This document shows, in pieces, positions 25,607-33,888 of a DNA stretch of 64,000 nucleotides. Below the pieces are notes generated by a model that did no database searches, had not been told where the DNA came from, and saw only the letters and a list, made by a program, of their open reading frames with translations. Position 1 is the stretch's first letter, and the number at the start of each line of letters is the position of its first letter. Source of the stretch: Chitinimonas_A lacunae (GTDB lineage: Bacteria; Pseudomonadota; Gammaproteobacteria; Burkholderiales; Chitinimonadaceae); assembly GCF_042650885.1 (NCBI RefSeq), contig NZ_JBHSBU010000001.1:3410001-3474000 (forward strand). Reading direction: 5' to 3'. The position numbers and the translations under genes were made by a program.

Positions 25607-26020
25607 TCAGTCGGCGTACTGCTTTTTCAGGCGCTCGCGGCGCTCTTGGGCTTCGATGCTCAGCGACGCGGTCGGGCGGGCCAGCAGACGGGCCAAACCG
25701 ATCGGCTCGCCGGTGTCTTCGCAATAACCGTAGTTGCCTTCATCGATCTTTTTCAGCGTCGAGTCGATCTTCAGCAGCAGTTTGCGCTCGCGGTCGCGGG
25801 TACGCAGTTCGAGGGCGTATTCCTCTTCGAGCGTGGCGCGATCGGCTGGATCGGGTGTGGCTTCCTGTTCCTGGAGATGCTGGCTGGTGGCCGAGGCGTT
25901 ATTCAGCAGCTCCTCCTTCATATCGAGCAGGCGCTGTCTGAAGAAGGCCAGATGGTCTTCGTTCATGTAATCGTCGCCCTGCCAATTCAGGATGTCTTCC
26001 TCGGTGAGTATCTTAGCCAT
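25607..26020 (-). CDS. dksA: RNA polymerase-binding regulator DksA, cysteine-poor type
   Basis: A 137-residue DksA-type protein that inserts a coiled coil into the RNA polymerase secondary channel and works with ppGpp. The coiled-coil tip acids are present in DPADRA (D57, D60, A62). In the zinc region only C100 remains: CEDTG at 100-104 and SIEA at 121-124 replace the four-cysteine finger C-x2-C...C-x2-C. Such cysteine-poor forms (as in DksA2 and alphaproteobacterial DksA) fold without zinc. Start MAKILTEEDI is chosen on family length; the frame extends upstream with unrelated sequence. Confidence 0.92.
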   Translation of the reverse strand: MAKILTEEDILNWQGDDYMNEDHLAFFRQRLLDMKEELLNNASATSQHLQEQEATPDPADRATLEEEYALELRTRDRERKLLLKIDSTLKKIDEGNYGYCEDTGEPIGLARLLARPTASLSIEAQERRERLKKQYAD

Positions 26021-26271
26021 GGTCGTACTTCTCTGCGCTGGTTGACGGGTTGCCGCGCGCAAGGCTCGGCGGGGTTCGCTGACGATGCGGGGGGCGAGCT
26101 TACTTGAGCCGCTCCAACCCTGGCAACCGATAAATTCCCGATCTGTGCGTCGGGTTCGGCCGTCGGCGCGATGCCGATTTGAACGGGGTCCGGGCTGGCT
26201 GGCCACGGACTCCGGTCCATCTTCTGATAATAGGTTGTGGCCGGCGCCATACAAGCCACGGCCGGGCTGGC

Positions 26272-26583
26272 TTATTTTTGGGTCAGGATCCACTTCACCA
26301 GCACTTTGAGGTCATCGTCCTTGACCTGCTGCGGTGGCATCGGGATCGGCCCCCATACGCCGCTGCCGCCTTTCTTGATCTTGTCGGCCAGCTTGGTTTC
26401 GGCGGCCTTGTCGGCTTTGTACTTGGCCGCGACATCTTTATAGGACGGGCCGACCACTTTTTTGTCGACCTGATGGCAGGCCAGGCAGTTGTATTTGGCG
26501 GCAATGGTGGCGCCGTCGGCGGGGGCAGCCTGGACGCCGACACTGGCGGCCAGCGCAAGGGCGATGGCGAACGGGTATTTCAT
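26272..26583 (-). CDS. Small periplasmic class I cytochrome c
   Basis: A 103-residue exported protein with a signal peptide cleaved near ...VGVQA-APADG. The heme is attached at C33-L-A-C36-H37, and M82 in GPIPMPPQ is the likely second axial ligand. Size and motif spacing match the cytochrome c551/c8 (NirM-like) electron carriers. It probably shuttles electrons in the periplasm to a terminal oxidase or reductase; no reductase gene is adjacent. A ribosome site (AGGAG) precedes the ATG. Monocistronic, between dksA and the TonB-like gene. Confidence 0.92.
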   Translation of the reverse strand: MKYPFAIALALAASVGVQAAPADGATIAAKYNCLACHQVDKKVVGPSYKDVAAKYKADKAAETKLADKIKKGGSGVWGPIPMPPQQVKDDDLKVLVKWILTQK

Positions 26584-26845
26584 GATTAGGCGACTCCTGT
26601 TGCGAGGCCCGGTTGGGCCATGACATTAAGCGGCACTTGGCATGCGATCGGAACGGGCAGGACGGCCGCTGAGGCGGATCGCGCCCGGCAGGCGCAACCC
26701 GGCGCCGATGTTACTCCAGCGCCCGGACCTTGCCAAAAGCGCTCCCTTACTCGAATGGCATGAAGCGTGCCGCCTCGCTGTGCTACACTGCTGCGCGCTG
26801 CGGCCGTCTTGCGCAGGCGGCGCTTTCTTCCCGATGTTCACGACC

Positions 26846-27724
26846 ATGTCCTTGACTCTTGATCGCAACGACCGCCTGTTTTCCATGACGGTTACGGCTT
26901 CCTTGATTGCTCACCTGCTGGTGATCCTGCTGGTGAAGTTCGGGCCGCCCGACCCGCGTACCCTGTTCAACGACGCGCCGTTGGAGATCGTGCTGGTCAA
27001 TGCCCGCGCCAAGAACGCACCGACCCAGGCCGATGTGCTGGCGCAGCAGAATCTCGATGGCGGCGGCAATACCGATCAGAAACTGCGCGCCAAGAGTCCG
27101 TTTCCGCCCGAGGTGGTGGACGAGCCGACCGATCAGATGATCCAGGAGGCCGCCCAGCGCCAGGCCGTGCTGGAAGCGCAACAGCAGAAGCTGTTCAGCC
27201 AGCTGCAGAACGCCCCGCGTCTGACCCCCGACGAGCAGCGTCCACAGCCCAGCGAAGCCGAGAAGGGGCTCAATATCGACGCCCCGCCGCGCAAGGCCAG
27301 TGAAATTGCCCGGCTCGAAGCCGAGATCAGCCGCAACTACCAGGCCTATCAGGAACAACCGCGCAAGGCCTATGTCGGCGCCCGCGCCCGTGGCGTGGTC
27401 GAAGCCCGCTATGTCGAGGACTGGCGTACCCGGATCGAACGGGTGGGCGATCTGCATTTTCCCAAGGACAGCCGTGGTCAGAAGCTGTACGGCAATCTGC
27501 GCGTCGATGTCGAAATCGCCCGCGATGGCAGTCTGGTCAGCGTGACGGTGGCCCGCTCCTCGGGCAACCCGACGCTCGATGAAGCTGCCCGCCGGATCGT
27601 GCGGATGTCGGCGCCGTTCCCGCCGCTGCCCAAGGGCATCGTCGACAAGAGCGGGCAGCCGGCCGATATTCTGTCGATCACCCGGACCTGGACCTTCACC
27701 CGTAACGACAACACCCTCGAATAA
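26846..27724 (+). CDS. TonB family energy-transducing protein
   Basis: A 292-residue TonB-like protein: short cytoplasmic N-terminus, one membrane span at about residues 15-33 (SMTVTASLIAHLLVILLV), a long charged/Gln-rich periplasmic linker, and a C-terminal TonB domain (about 205-285) with YGNLRVDVEIARDGSLVSVTV and LDEAARRIVRMSAPFPPLP. It transmits proton-motive energy to outer-membrane receptors or acts in envelope stability. No exbB/exbD genes are adjacent. An ATG four codons upstream (26834) is an equally possible start; neither has a strong ribosome site. Confidence 0.85.
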   Translation: MSLTLDRNDRLFSMTVTASLIAHLLVILLVKFGPPDPRTLFNDAPLEIVLVNARAKNAPTQADVLAQQNLDGGGNTDQKLRAKSPFPPEVVDEPTDQMIQEAAQRQAVLEAQQQKLFSQLQNAPRLTPDEQRPQPSEAEKGLNIDAPPRKASEIARLEAEISRNYQAYQEQPRKAYVGARARGVVEARYVEDWRTRIERVGDLHFPKDSRGQKLYGNLRVDVEIARDGSLVSVTVARSSGNPTLDEAARRIVRMSAPFPPLPKGIVDKSGQPADILSITRTWTFTRNDNTLE

Positions 27725-27742
27725 GCTGCCCCGCAGCAAACG

Positions 27743-27772
27743 AAGCGCCGGAATGATTCCGGCGCTTTTTTA
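27743..27772 (+). terminator. Intrinsic terminator of the TonB-family gene
   Basis: AAGCGCCGGAAT-GATTCCGGCGCTT followed by TTTTTATTT, 19 bases past the stop. Confidence 0.9.
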
Positions 27773-27782
27773 TTTCCAATAT

Positions 27783-27828
27783 CTTTATAAACCGCAATAT
27801 ATCTTGCAAGGGTTTGGCACAAATAAAT
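27783..27828 (+). repeat. Dispersed AT-rich motif CCGC-N6-TCTTGC-N7-TKGC (type copy)
   Basis: Best copy of the family: TTTATAAA at 27784-27791, CCGC at 27792-27795, TCTTGC at 27802-27807, TGGC at 27815-27818, then an A/T tail. It lies between the terminators of two convergent genes, so neither gene needs it for termination. Confidence 0.6.
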
Positions 27829-27855
27829 AAAAACGCCCCTGGGCGGGGCGTTTTG
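27829..27855 (-). terminator. Intrinsic terminator of the PAS-domain gene
   Basis: AAAACGCCCC-TGGG-CGGGGCGTTTT; on the minus strand the stem is followed by TTTTTATTTATTT. It lies 20 bases past the stop of the PAS protein gene. Confidence 0.88.
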
Positions 27856-27874
27856 CGAGGGTGTCCGATCGCCC

Positions 27875-29347
27875 TCAGGGCAGACGCAGATCGCCGCCAG
27901 GCGGGCCGTTGGCGAGGAATTCGGTGGCGGCGTCGACCAGGCGGCGGGCCTGATTGAGATGGCGGCGCAAGGCCGGCAGTGCCAGGTCGATCTGGTCGGG
28001 GCGGTTTTCCAGCAGCTGCACCAGTTGGCGCAGCTGTTCGAGCGGCGGCAGCAGATCGGCGCTGATATTGTCGAGCATGCGGTCTTTGAGCAGCACGTCG
28101 GCTTCGAGCGCTTCCTTGCTCTGCTTGAGCCGCTGTTCGCGCAGCTTGAAGGCCGAGATGTCCTGGGCGACCAGGCTGTAGCCCTTGAGCGTGCCGTCGG
28201 ACTTGTGGGCGAACAGCATCAGCATCACCGGCAGGCTGCGGTCTTCGCGCGTCATCAGTACCATCTCGCCGCGCCAGACGCCATCACGGGTGGCCATCGG
28301 CAGGGCGGTATGGAGGAAATGCGGTTGGGCCCAGGCTGGCAGCAGATCGGTCAGGAACAGGTCGTGAACCGCTTCTTCGCTGACGCCCAGCCATTGCCGG
28401 CCGGTCGGGTTGAGCCGGGTCAGCAGGCCGGCGGGGCTGGCCTGGGCGATCACGCTGAACCCGCGCTCGATCAGGTCAAGCGCCATCTGCTGCCGTTCTT
28501 CCTCGCGTTTACGCTGGTCAATGTCGCGCAAGGCGCTCAGCAGCAGGGCGCGGCCGCCCAATTGGAGATGGGTCAGGACGATTTCCACCCAGCGTGGCCG
28601 TCCCTCGCGCGGTTCGATCTGCCACTCGTAGCGTTGCGGCCGGCCACGGCGGGCCGCTTCGATGATGGCTTGTTCGGCGCGGCCGTCGAAACCCTGTGCC
28701 AGGGCCGAGCAGTCGTGCAGCGTCATGCGCAGCAGTTCGTGCTGGCCATAACCGAGCAGTTCGGCGGCGGCCTCGTTGGCCTCGACGATGCGCAGGGTAT
28801 CGGGGTCGCGCAGCAGCAGGGCGTCGCCGGCGGGCAGAAACAGCCCTTCATAACCCGGATGGCCCTGTGGTGGCGGCGGCGGCGGGGAAGACGGGACGAC
28901 CAGGCAGTCGATCCGCAGCGGAATGCCGGCTTCGGCCAGCGCAATGCGGCAATGTTGGCGTACCCAGGACAGCTCGCCGTCGGGGCGTTGCAGCCGATAG
29001 TGGAATTCGGCCTCGCCCTGCGCAGCCTCGCGCAGCCGCTCGACGCCGAGCCAGACTTCGGTCTTGTCTTCGGGGTGGATCACCTCGTGCCAGAAATTGG
29101 CGTGCTGGCGCAGCAGTTCGACGGTTTCCCCGTACAATTCGCTGGCTGACGGAGATAGATAGAGCACGCGGTCGCGGCTCAGCGTCAGCGAGAACAGAAC
29201 CGCCCCGAAGCCTTCGAGCATTGCATTGCCAGCTTTATAGCCGGCCAGCATCTGGTCGTCGGAAAGAGGCGGATTGGCGGGAAAATACTTGCGAACGCTC
29301 ACGATAGGGCGGCGCGAGCCGGTGGCTATGATCTGACAGGATAGCAT
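27875..29347 (-). CDS. Multi-PAS sensor protein with degenerate kinase dimerisation helix
   Basis: A 490-residue soluble protein. Three PAS units are seen at about 45-155 (LYLSPSASELYG...WHEVIHPEDK), 175-285 (NEAAAELLGYGQHELL...ALRDIDQRKREE) and 295-410 (LNPTGRQWLGVSEEAV...AQDISAFKLREQ). A C-terminal helix follows (DRMLDNISADLLPPLEQL) that resembles the histidine kinase H-box, but the phospho-accepting histidine is alanine, and no ATPase domain is present. It may signal by protein contact, or be the sensing remnant of a hybrid kinase. GGAG before MLSCQII supports the chosen start. It is divergent from ruvC. Confidence 0.75.
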   Translation of the reverse strand: MLSCQIIATGSRRPIVSVRKYFPANPPLSDDQMLAGYKAGNAMLEGFGAVLFSLTLSRDRVLYLSPSASELYGETVELLRQHANFWHEVIHPEDKTEVWLGVERLREAAQGEAEFHYRLQRPDGELSWVRQHCRIALAEAGIPLRIDCLVVPSSPPPPPPQGHPGYEGLFLPAGDALLLRDPDTLRIVEANEAAAELLGYGQHELLRMTLHDCSALAQGFDGRAEQAIIEAARRGRPQRYEWQIEPREGRPRWVEIVLTHLQLGGRALLLSALRDIDQRKREEERQQMALDLIERGFSVIAQASPAGLLTRLNPTGRQWLGVSEEAVHDLFLTDLLPAWAQPHFLHTALPMATRDGVWRGEMVLMTREDRSLPVMLMLFAHKSDGTLKGYSLVAQDISAFKLREQRLKQSKEALEADVLLKDRMLDNISADLLPPLEQLRQLVQLLENRPDQIDLALPALRRHLNQARRLVDAATEFLANGPPGGDLRLP

Positions 29348-29503
29348 CTGCTTCGCTCCGGTTCTGGGACGTTTGTAATGGCGACGGTCCTGCGACAGCG
29401 GGCGCGATAGGCCGATGCGGCCGGCATCTTGCATTTGCCGGGCCAAGGCGGCAAGCCGGGCGCTATGCTTGTGGCATTTTTGCAGCGTTGGAATGGGTGC
29501 TAG

Positions 29504-30043
29504 GTGACGATTACTGTACGGATCCTCGGTATTGACCCCGGTTTGCGCACCACCGGCTTCGGGGTGATCGATTGCGCCGGGCAGTCATACCGCTATGTGG
29601 CCAGCGGTTGCATCCGCAGCGGCGAAGGTGGCCTGCCCGAACGGCTGGGACGGTTGCTTGAAGGCATCGGCGAAATCTGCCGCCACTATCAACCCAAGCT
29701 TGCGGCCATCGAAGAGGTGTTCGTCAACGTCAACCCGCAATCGACGCTGCTGCTCGGTCAGGCGCGTGGCGCCGCGATTTCGGCCCTGGTGCTGGCCGGT
29801 CTGCCGGTCGCCGAATACACCGCGCTACAGATCAAGAAAGCCATGGTCGGCAACGGCCATGCCGACAAGGATCAGGTCAGCCATATGGTACAGCGCCTAC
29901 TCCAGCTCGATGGCGCCCCGCAAAGCGATGCGGCCGATGCGCTCGCTTGTGCGCTATGTCATGCCAATCATCTGGGTGGAGCGGCGGTGTTGGGCGGCGG
30001 CAGATCGCGCCGCGGGCGCTGGTTGGCCCTGCCGGGCTCGTGA
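29504..30043 (+). CDS. ruvC: Crossover junction endodeoxyribonuclease RuvC
   Basis: A 179-residue Holliday junction resolvase. Catalytic acids include D11 in LGIDPGLRTTGFG, E70/E71 in AIEEVFVN, and the DAADALACAL acidic cluster near residue 142. The family segment NPQSTLLLGQARGAA is present. The gene uses a GTG start; upstream bases GGGTG serve as a weak ribosome site. ruvA and ruvB do not follow, so the resolvasome genes are split in this genome. Confidence 0.96.
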   Translation: MTITVRILGIDPGLRTTGFGVIDCAGQSYRYVASGCIRSGEGGLPERLGRLLEGIGEICRHYQPKLAAIEEVFVNVNPQSTLLLGQARGAAISALVLAGLPVAEYTALQIKKAMVGNGHADKDQVSHMVQRLLQLDGAPQSDAADALACALCHANHLGGAAVLGGGRSRRGRWLALPGS

Positions 30044-30144
30044 GGGGAATGGGCGGTCCGACGCACCCTGGGTTTCAGCCTCGACAGCCTGTCCAGGCGG
30101 AAACCCGGCTTGAGGCTCCTGGCCGGTGGCAGGCATTCCTCTCT

Positions 30145-30182
30145 CGGACATGCTGTGTCCGGGGAGCGGTCAGCGAGGCCCG
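30145..30182 (-). repeat. GGGCCTCGCTGA...GGACAC intergenic repeat, copy 2
   Basis: On the minus strand this reads GGGCCTCGCTGA, then after some bases GGACACAGCATGTCC. It resembles the element at 21532-21563. It lies between ruvC and the RNase P RNA gene. Confidence 0.45.
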
Positions 30183-30262
30183 GACAATGAGGCATTACGG
30201 CTGGCCGCCTGATGGCACCCTACAGCGGGGCTGCTGAGTGGCCGAGCCCAGCCCGAACGACA

Positions 30263-30290
30263 AGGGCCACTGCCAGCTGGCAGTGGCCCT
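30263..30290. terminator. Perfect 28-base palindrome between ruvC and rnpB
   Basis: AGGGCCACTGCCAG is followed directly by its exact reverse complement. It lies about 15 bases beyond the 3' end of rnpB and downstream of ruvC. The T content after it is modest on both strands (TGTTCTATT on plus), so it is a likely but weak terminator for both transcripts. Confidence 0.6.
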
Positions 30291-30304
30291 GTTCTATTAA
30301 ATGG

Positions 30305-30680
30305 TGGCGAAGCCGGCCTGTAAGCCGGGTTCTGTGGCGCGGCGACCGGAGTCGCCGCCGACAGCCATTCCTCTAGGAAGTACGTTGCCGTACCTCTCAA
30401 GCAACCAACCCGCAGACTCGGGGGGCCCCGTCATCGTCTGCCTATTTGGTCTTGCTCCGGATGGGGTTTACCGTGCCGTCCGTGTTACCACGTCCGCGGT
30501 GGGCTCTTACCCCACCGTTTCACCCTTGCCACCCCGCTTGTGCGGAGTTCGGCGGTCTGCTCTCTGTTGCACTTTCCGTCGCCTTGCGGCGCCCGGCCGT
30601 TAGCCGGCATCCTGCCCTGCGGAGCCCGGACTTTCCTCCCCTCGCCAAAGCGAGCAGCGGCTGTCCGGCCGACTTCGCGG
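30305..30680 (-). ncRNA. rnpB: RNase P RNA, class A
   Basis: The catalytic RNA of RNase P, about 375 nt. On the minus strand it opens with GAAGTCGGCCGGACAG, then GGGGAGGAAAGTCCGGGC (conserved region I), then CAGGATGCCGG. It closes with the complement of AAGCCGGCCTGTAAGCCGG, which pairs back to the tRNA-CCA-binding side. The GAGGAAAGUCC block is diagnostic. A TAGAAT hexamer at 30685-30690 is a plausible -10 box and overlaps the 3' end of cydX. The ends are estimated to a few bases. Confidence 0.93.
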
Positions 30681-30690
30681 CGCGATTCTA

Positions 30691-30858
30691 TCACGCCGGC
30701 CCTTCGCCGACGTGGCCGTCTCGGTAGCGTTCGAAACGCCGCCGCGTGCCGGCTTCGTCGCGCCGACCGAAGGCATAGTTGGCCTCGAGCCACATCACAT
30801 TGATGATCCCGGCGGCAAGCGCCAGCCCCAGTCCCAGAATCCAGGCGAAATACCACAT
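30691..30858 (-). CDS. cydX: Cytochrome bd oxidase small subunit CydX
   Basis: A 55-residue single-span membrane protein too short to be noticed easily. It begins MWYFAWILGLGLALAAG, the CydX/YbgT signature, followed by a short hydrophobic run and an acidic/basic tail (EANYAFGRRDEAGTRRR). CydX is a third subunit that stabilises the hemes of cytochrome bd. It lies 51 bases after cydB, as in many operons, and is longer than the typical 37-40 residues owing to its charged tail. Its stop codon adjoins the putative rnpB promoter. Confidence 0.92.
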   Translation of the reverse strand: MWYFAWILGLGLALAAGIINVMWLEANYAFGRRDEAGTRRRFERYRDGHVGEGPA

Positions 30859-30909
30859 GATGCTTTCCTTTACGCAGCGGCCGTGCCGCCTTGGGTGTCG
30901 ATTCGCTGT

Positions 30910-32043
30910 TCAATACATACCGTGGGCATCGCGGCGGATATGCTCCACCGTCACCGGCCCGCGCATCACCCGGTAGACCCAGCCGGTGTAGGCCAGGATC
31001 AGCGGCATGAACAGCCCGACCACCAGCAACATGGTGCCCAGCGTGCGCTGGCTCGACACGGCATCCCACAGCGTCAGGCTGCTGGCCGGATCGAGCGTGG
31101 ACGGCAAGACAAACGGGAACAGGGCGATCGCCGCACTGCCGATGATGGCCGCGCCAGTCAGGCTGCTGAGCCAGAAGCCCAACAGCGGCCACCTGCGCCA
31201 GATAGCCAGCGCCGTCAGCAGCGGCGCCAGCAGGCCCACGAGCGGAATCGGCCACAGGCCGCGGCGGAAGTTGTCGAGCCAGGCGCCGGGTGCGCGTACC
31301 ACGTCTTTCATCAGCGGAGTCAGCACGGCGCCCGTATCGATCTCGCCCACGATCCGCCAGCCGTCGAGCCGGGCCAGCCACAGGCCGCCCAGCGCAAACA
31401 GCAGCGTGGTCACGGGACCAAGCCACAGTACGACCTGTCTGGCCCGCTCTCCGACCGTGCCGCCCGCTTTGCCGCTCAGGCGGGCGGCGCCATGGAGCGT
31501 GAACAGGCTGAGCGCCAACAAGGCACTGAAGAAGCCAAAGCCCGATAACAGCTCGCCCGGGCCCCCCTCGCGGATCACCCGCAGGGTGTTGTCGAAGCGA
31601 AACGGCAGACCAGTGAACAGCGTGCCGATGGCCAGACCGAACACCAGCGCCGGAATGGTGCCGCCGAGAAACAAGCCCCAGTCCCAGGCCGAGCGCCAGC
31701 GCGGGTCGGCCAGCTTGCTGCGGTAGTCAAAACCGACCGGGCGCAGGAACAGACCAAACAGGGCAATCATCAATACCGGATAGAGCAGCGAGAACGCCGC
31801 GCCATAGACCAGGGGCCAGGCGGCAAACAGTGCGGCGGCCGCCGTGACCAGCCAGACCTGGTTGCCTTCCCAGGTCGGCCCGACCACATTGAGCATCACC
31901 CGGCGCTCTTCATCGGTGCGGCCAAGCCAGGGCAGCAGCGTGCCCACGCCCAGGTCAAAGCCGTCGGTGACGGTAAAGCCGACCAGCAGGAATACCACCA
32001 GCGCCCACCAGATCAATTTGAGGGTTTCATAGTCGAGCATCAT
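30910..32043 (-). CDS. cydB: Cytochrome bd ubiquinol oxidase subunit II
   Basis: A 377-residue integral membrane subunit with eight or nine hydrophobic spans. Family landmarks include the N-terminal LIWWALVVFLLVGFTVTDGFDLGVGTLLP, VVGPTWEGNQVWL, and LFGLFLRPVGFDYR. It forms the heterodimer of the quinol:O2 oxidoreductase with CydA in the inner membrane. It starts 6 bases after cydA ends, so it is co-transcribed. Confidence 0.97.
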   Translation of the reverse strand: MMLDYETLKLIWWALVVFLLVGFTVTDGFDLGVGTLLPWLGRTDEERRVMLNVVGPTWEGNQVWLVTAAAALFAAWPLVYGAAFSLLYPVLMIALFGLFLRPVGFDYRSKLADPRWRSAWDWGLFLGGTIPALVFGLAIGTLFTGLPFRFDNTLRVIREGGPGELLSGFGFFSALLALSLFTLHGAARLSGKAGGTVGERARQVVLWLGPVTTLLFALGGLWLARLDGWRIVGEIDTGAVLTPLMKDVVRAPGAWLDNFRRGLWPIPLVGLLAPLLTALAIWRRWPLLGFWLSSLTGAAIIGSAAIALFPFVLPSTLDPASSLTLWDAVSSQRTLGTMLLVVGLFMPLILAYTGWVYRVMRGPVTVEHIRRDAHGMY

Positions 32044-32049
32044 GGTCTC

Positions 32050-33609
32050 CTAGGCAGCGGCAGGTGCGGTTTCACCGTCGTAACGGCCGGTGTGCAGGCT
32101 GGCAGGACCGAGACGGATATATTTGAGCATCAGGTACATCTCGACCACGAACAGCAGCAGATACATGGCCACCAGCCCGCCCAGACTGAAATAGAGCTGC
32201 CCGGTCGAGGCCGTCGAGGCCGACAGATGGGTGGGCAGGATGCCCGAGATGGTCCAGGGCTGACGGCCGTATTCGGCCACGAACCAGCCAAGTTCGGCCG
32301 CGACCCAGGGCAGCGGAATCGACAGCACCGCCAGCTTGAGCAGCCAGCGCTGCGGTGCGAGCTTCCTGCGTACCAGGAACCAGAACGAGGCGGCGAAGAT
32401 AAACAGAAACAGCAGACCCAGTCCCACCATGATGCGGAAGCTCCAGAACAGCGGCGCGACCTTGGGAATGGTGTCGTTGGCGGCTGCGGCGATCTGCGCT
32501 TCGGTCGCGTCGACCACGCGCGGGGTATAGCGCTTGAGCAGCAGGCCGAAACCGAGGTCTTCGCGATAGCGTTCGAATTCCGGCTTGGCGCTCAGGTCGC
32601 CCGCCTGCAAGCGGGTCAGCGCGGCATAAGCCAGCATGCCGCGCCGGATCCGTTCGGCGTGCTGGGCGCGCAAGTCCTTGAGGCCGATCACCGGGCGGTC
32701 GAGCGAGCGGGTGGCGATCAATCCGAGCACATAGGGGATGCGCAGCGCATAGTCGGTCCGCTCGGCTTCCTGATTGGGCAGGCCGATCACGGTAAAGGCG
32801 GCCGGAGCCGGATGGGTTTCCCATTCCGACTCGATGGCGGCGAGTTTGACCTTCTGCACTTCGCCCGTGGCATAGCCCGATTCGTCGCCCAGCACGATCA
32901 CCGACAGCGTCGACAGCAGGCCGAAACCGGCGGCGATGGCAAAGGAGCGGATGGCAAAACCGGTATCACGCGCCTTGAGCAGATAGAAGGCCGATACCCC
33001 GAGCACGAACATCGAGGCGGTGACATAGCCGGCGGCGACCGTGTGGACGAACTTCACCTGGGCGACCGGGTTGAAGAACACTGCCGCAAGGCTCTGCAGC
33101 TCCATGCGCATGGTGACGTAATTGAATTCGGCGCCGACCGGGTTTTGCATCCAGCCATTGGCGATCAATATCCATAGCGCCGACAGATTCGAGCCCAGCG
33201 CCACCAGGAAGGTGACTGCCAGATGCTGGACCTTGCTGAGCCGGTTCCAGCCGAAAAAGAACAGGCCGACAAAGGTCGATTCGAGGAAGAAGGCCATCAG
33301 CCCTTCGATGGCCAGCGGGACGCCGAAGATATCGCCGACGTAGTGCGAGTAGTAGGCCCAGTTGGTGCCGAACTGGAATTCGAGCGTCATTCCGGTGGTG
33401 ACGCCCATGGCGAAGTTGATGCCGAACAGCTTGCCCCAGAAGCGGGTCATGTCCTTGTAGACCTCGCGACCGGTCATGACATAGACCGCTTCGCAGATCA
33501 CCAGTATCCAGCTCAACCCTATGGTCAGCGGTACGAACAGGAAGTGGAACATGGCCGTGGCGCCGAATTGCAGGCGTGACAGGGCCACCACATCATCGGG
33601 GGGCAGCAT
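32050..33609 (-). CDS. cydA: Cytochrome bd ubiquinol oxidase subunit I
   Basis: A 519-residue heme-binding subunit. The heme b595 histidine is in FGATAMFHFLFVPLTIG (H22), GVTTGMTLEFQFGTNW and IEGLMAFFLESTFVGLFFFGW follow, and the quinol-binding region contains KLAAIESEWET. The long loop between spans VI and VII (about 130 residues) places it in the long Q-loop (E. coli-like) group. Its start overlaps the cydP stop region by 17 bases. The chosen start MLPPDDVV avoids a proline-rich extension. Confidence 0.97.
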   Translation of the reverse strand: MLPPDDVVALSRLQFGATAMFHFLFVPLTIGLSWILVICEAVYVMTGREVYKDMTRFWGKLFGINFAMGVTTGMTLEFQFGTNWAYYSHYVGDIFGVPLAIEGLMAFFLESTFVGLFFFGWNRLSKVQHLAVTFLVALGSNLSALWILIANGWMQNPVGAEFNYVTMRMELQSLAAVFFNPVAQVKFVHTVAAGYVTASMFVLGVSAFYLLKARDTGFAIRSFAIAAGFGLLSTLSVIVLGDESGYATGEVQKVKLAAIESEWETHPAPAAFTVIGLPNQEAERTDYALRIPYVLGLIATRSLDRPVIGLKDLRAQHAERIRRGMLAYAALTRLQAGDLSAKPEFERYREDLGFGLLLKRYTPRVVDATEAQIAAAANDTIPKVAPLFWSFRIMVGLGLLFLFIFAASFWFLVRRKLAPQRWLLKLAVLSIPLPWVAAELGWFVAEYGRQPWTISGILPTHLSASTASTGQLYFSLGGLVAMYLLLFVVEMYLMLKYIRLGPASLHTGRYDGETAPAAA

Positions 33610-33787
33610 GGTCGGGCACTCCGGGAGGGGGAAGGGGATCAAGCAGCCGCTGTTGCAGGGCGGCGGGGGGAACCTGCATATGGCGGGCCAAGGGGTCGGA
33701 GAACCACAGGGTCTTGGCAGCCCATAACAGCAGGCATTTCACGACGAGTATCGCAAGCAGCTCGCGCCAGAGCGGGCGGGTGCGCAT
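33593..33787 (-). CDS. cydP: CydP-like small subunit of cytochrome bd oxidase
   Basis: A 64-residue protein with one membrane span (LLAILVVKCLLLWAAKTLWF), preceded by a basic N-terminus and followed by FSDPLARHM. This is the pattern of the CydP family (also annotated as cytochrome oxidase putative small subunit), found upstream of cydAB in betaproteobacteria. Its 3' end overlaps the cydA start by 17 bases in another frame, a coupled arrangement. The assignment rests on pattern plus position. Confidence 0.8.
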   Translation of the reverse strand: MRTRPLWRELLAILVVKCLLLWAAKTLWFSDPLARHMQVPPAALQQRLLDPLPPPGVPDHAAPR

Positions 33788-33888
33788 GATGGCTGTCCTG
33801 GTTGGCGGCGCGGACCGTGGTCCGCGCCCAAGTCGCCGGGTGGGGTCTGCCCGGTCATGGCGGTCTGTGCCGCGCCCCGCAAAACGGT

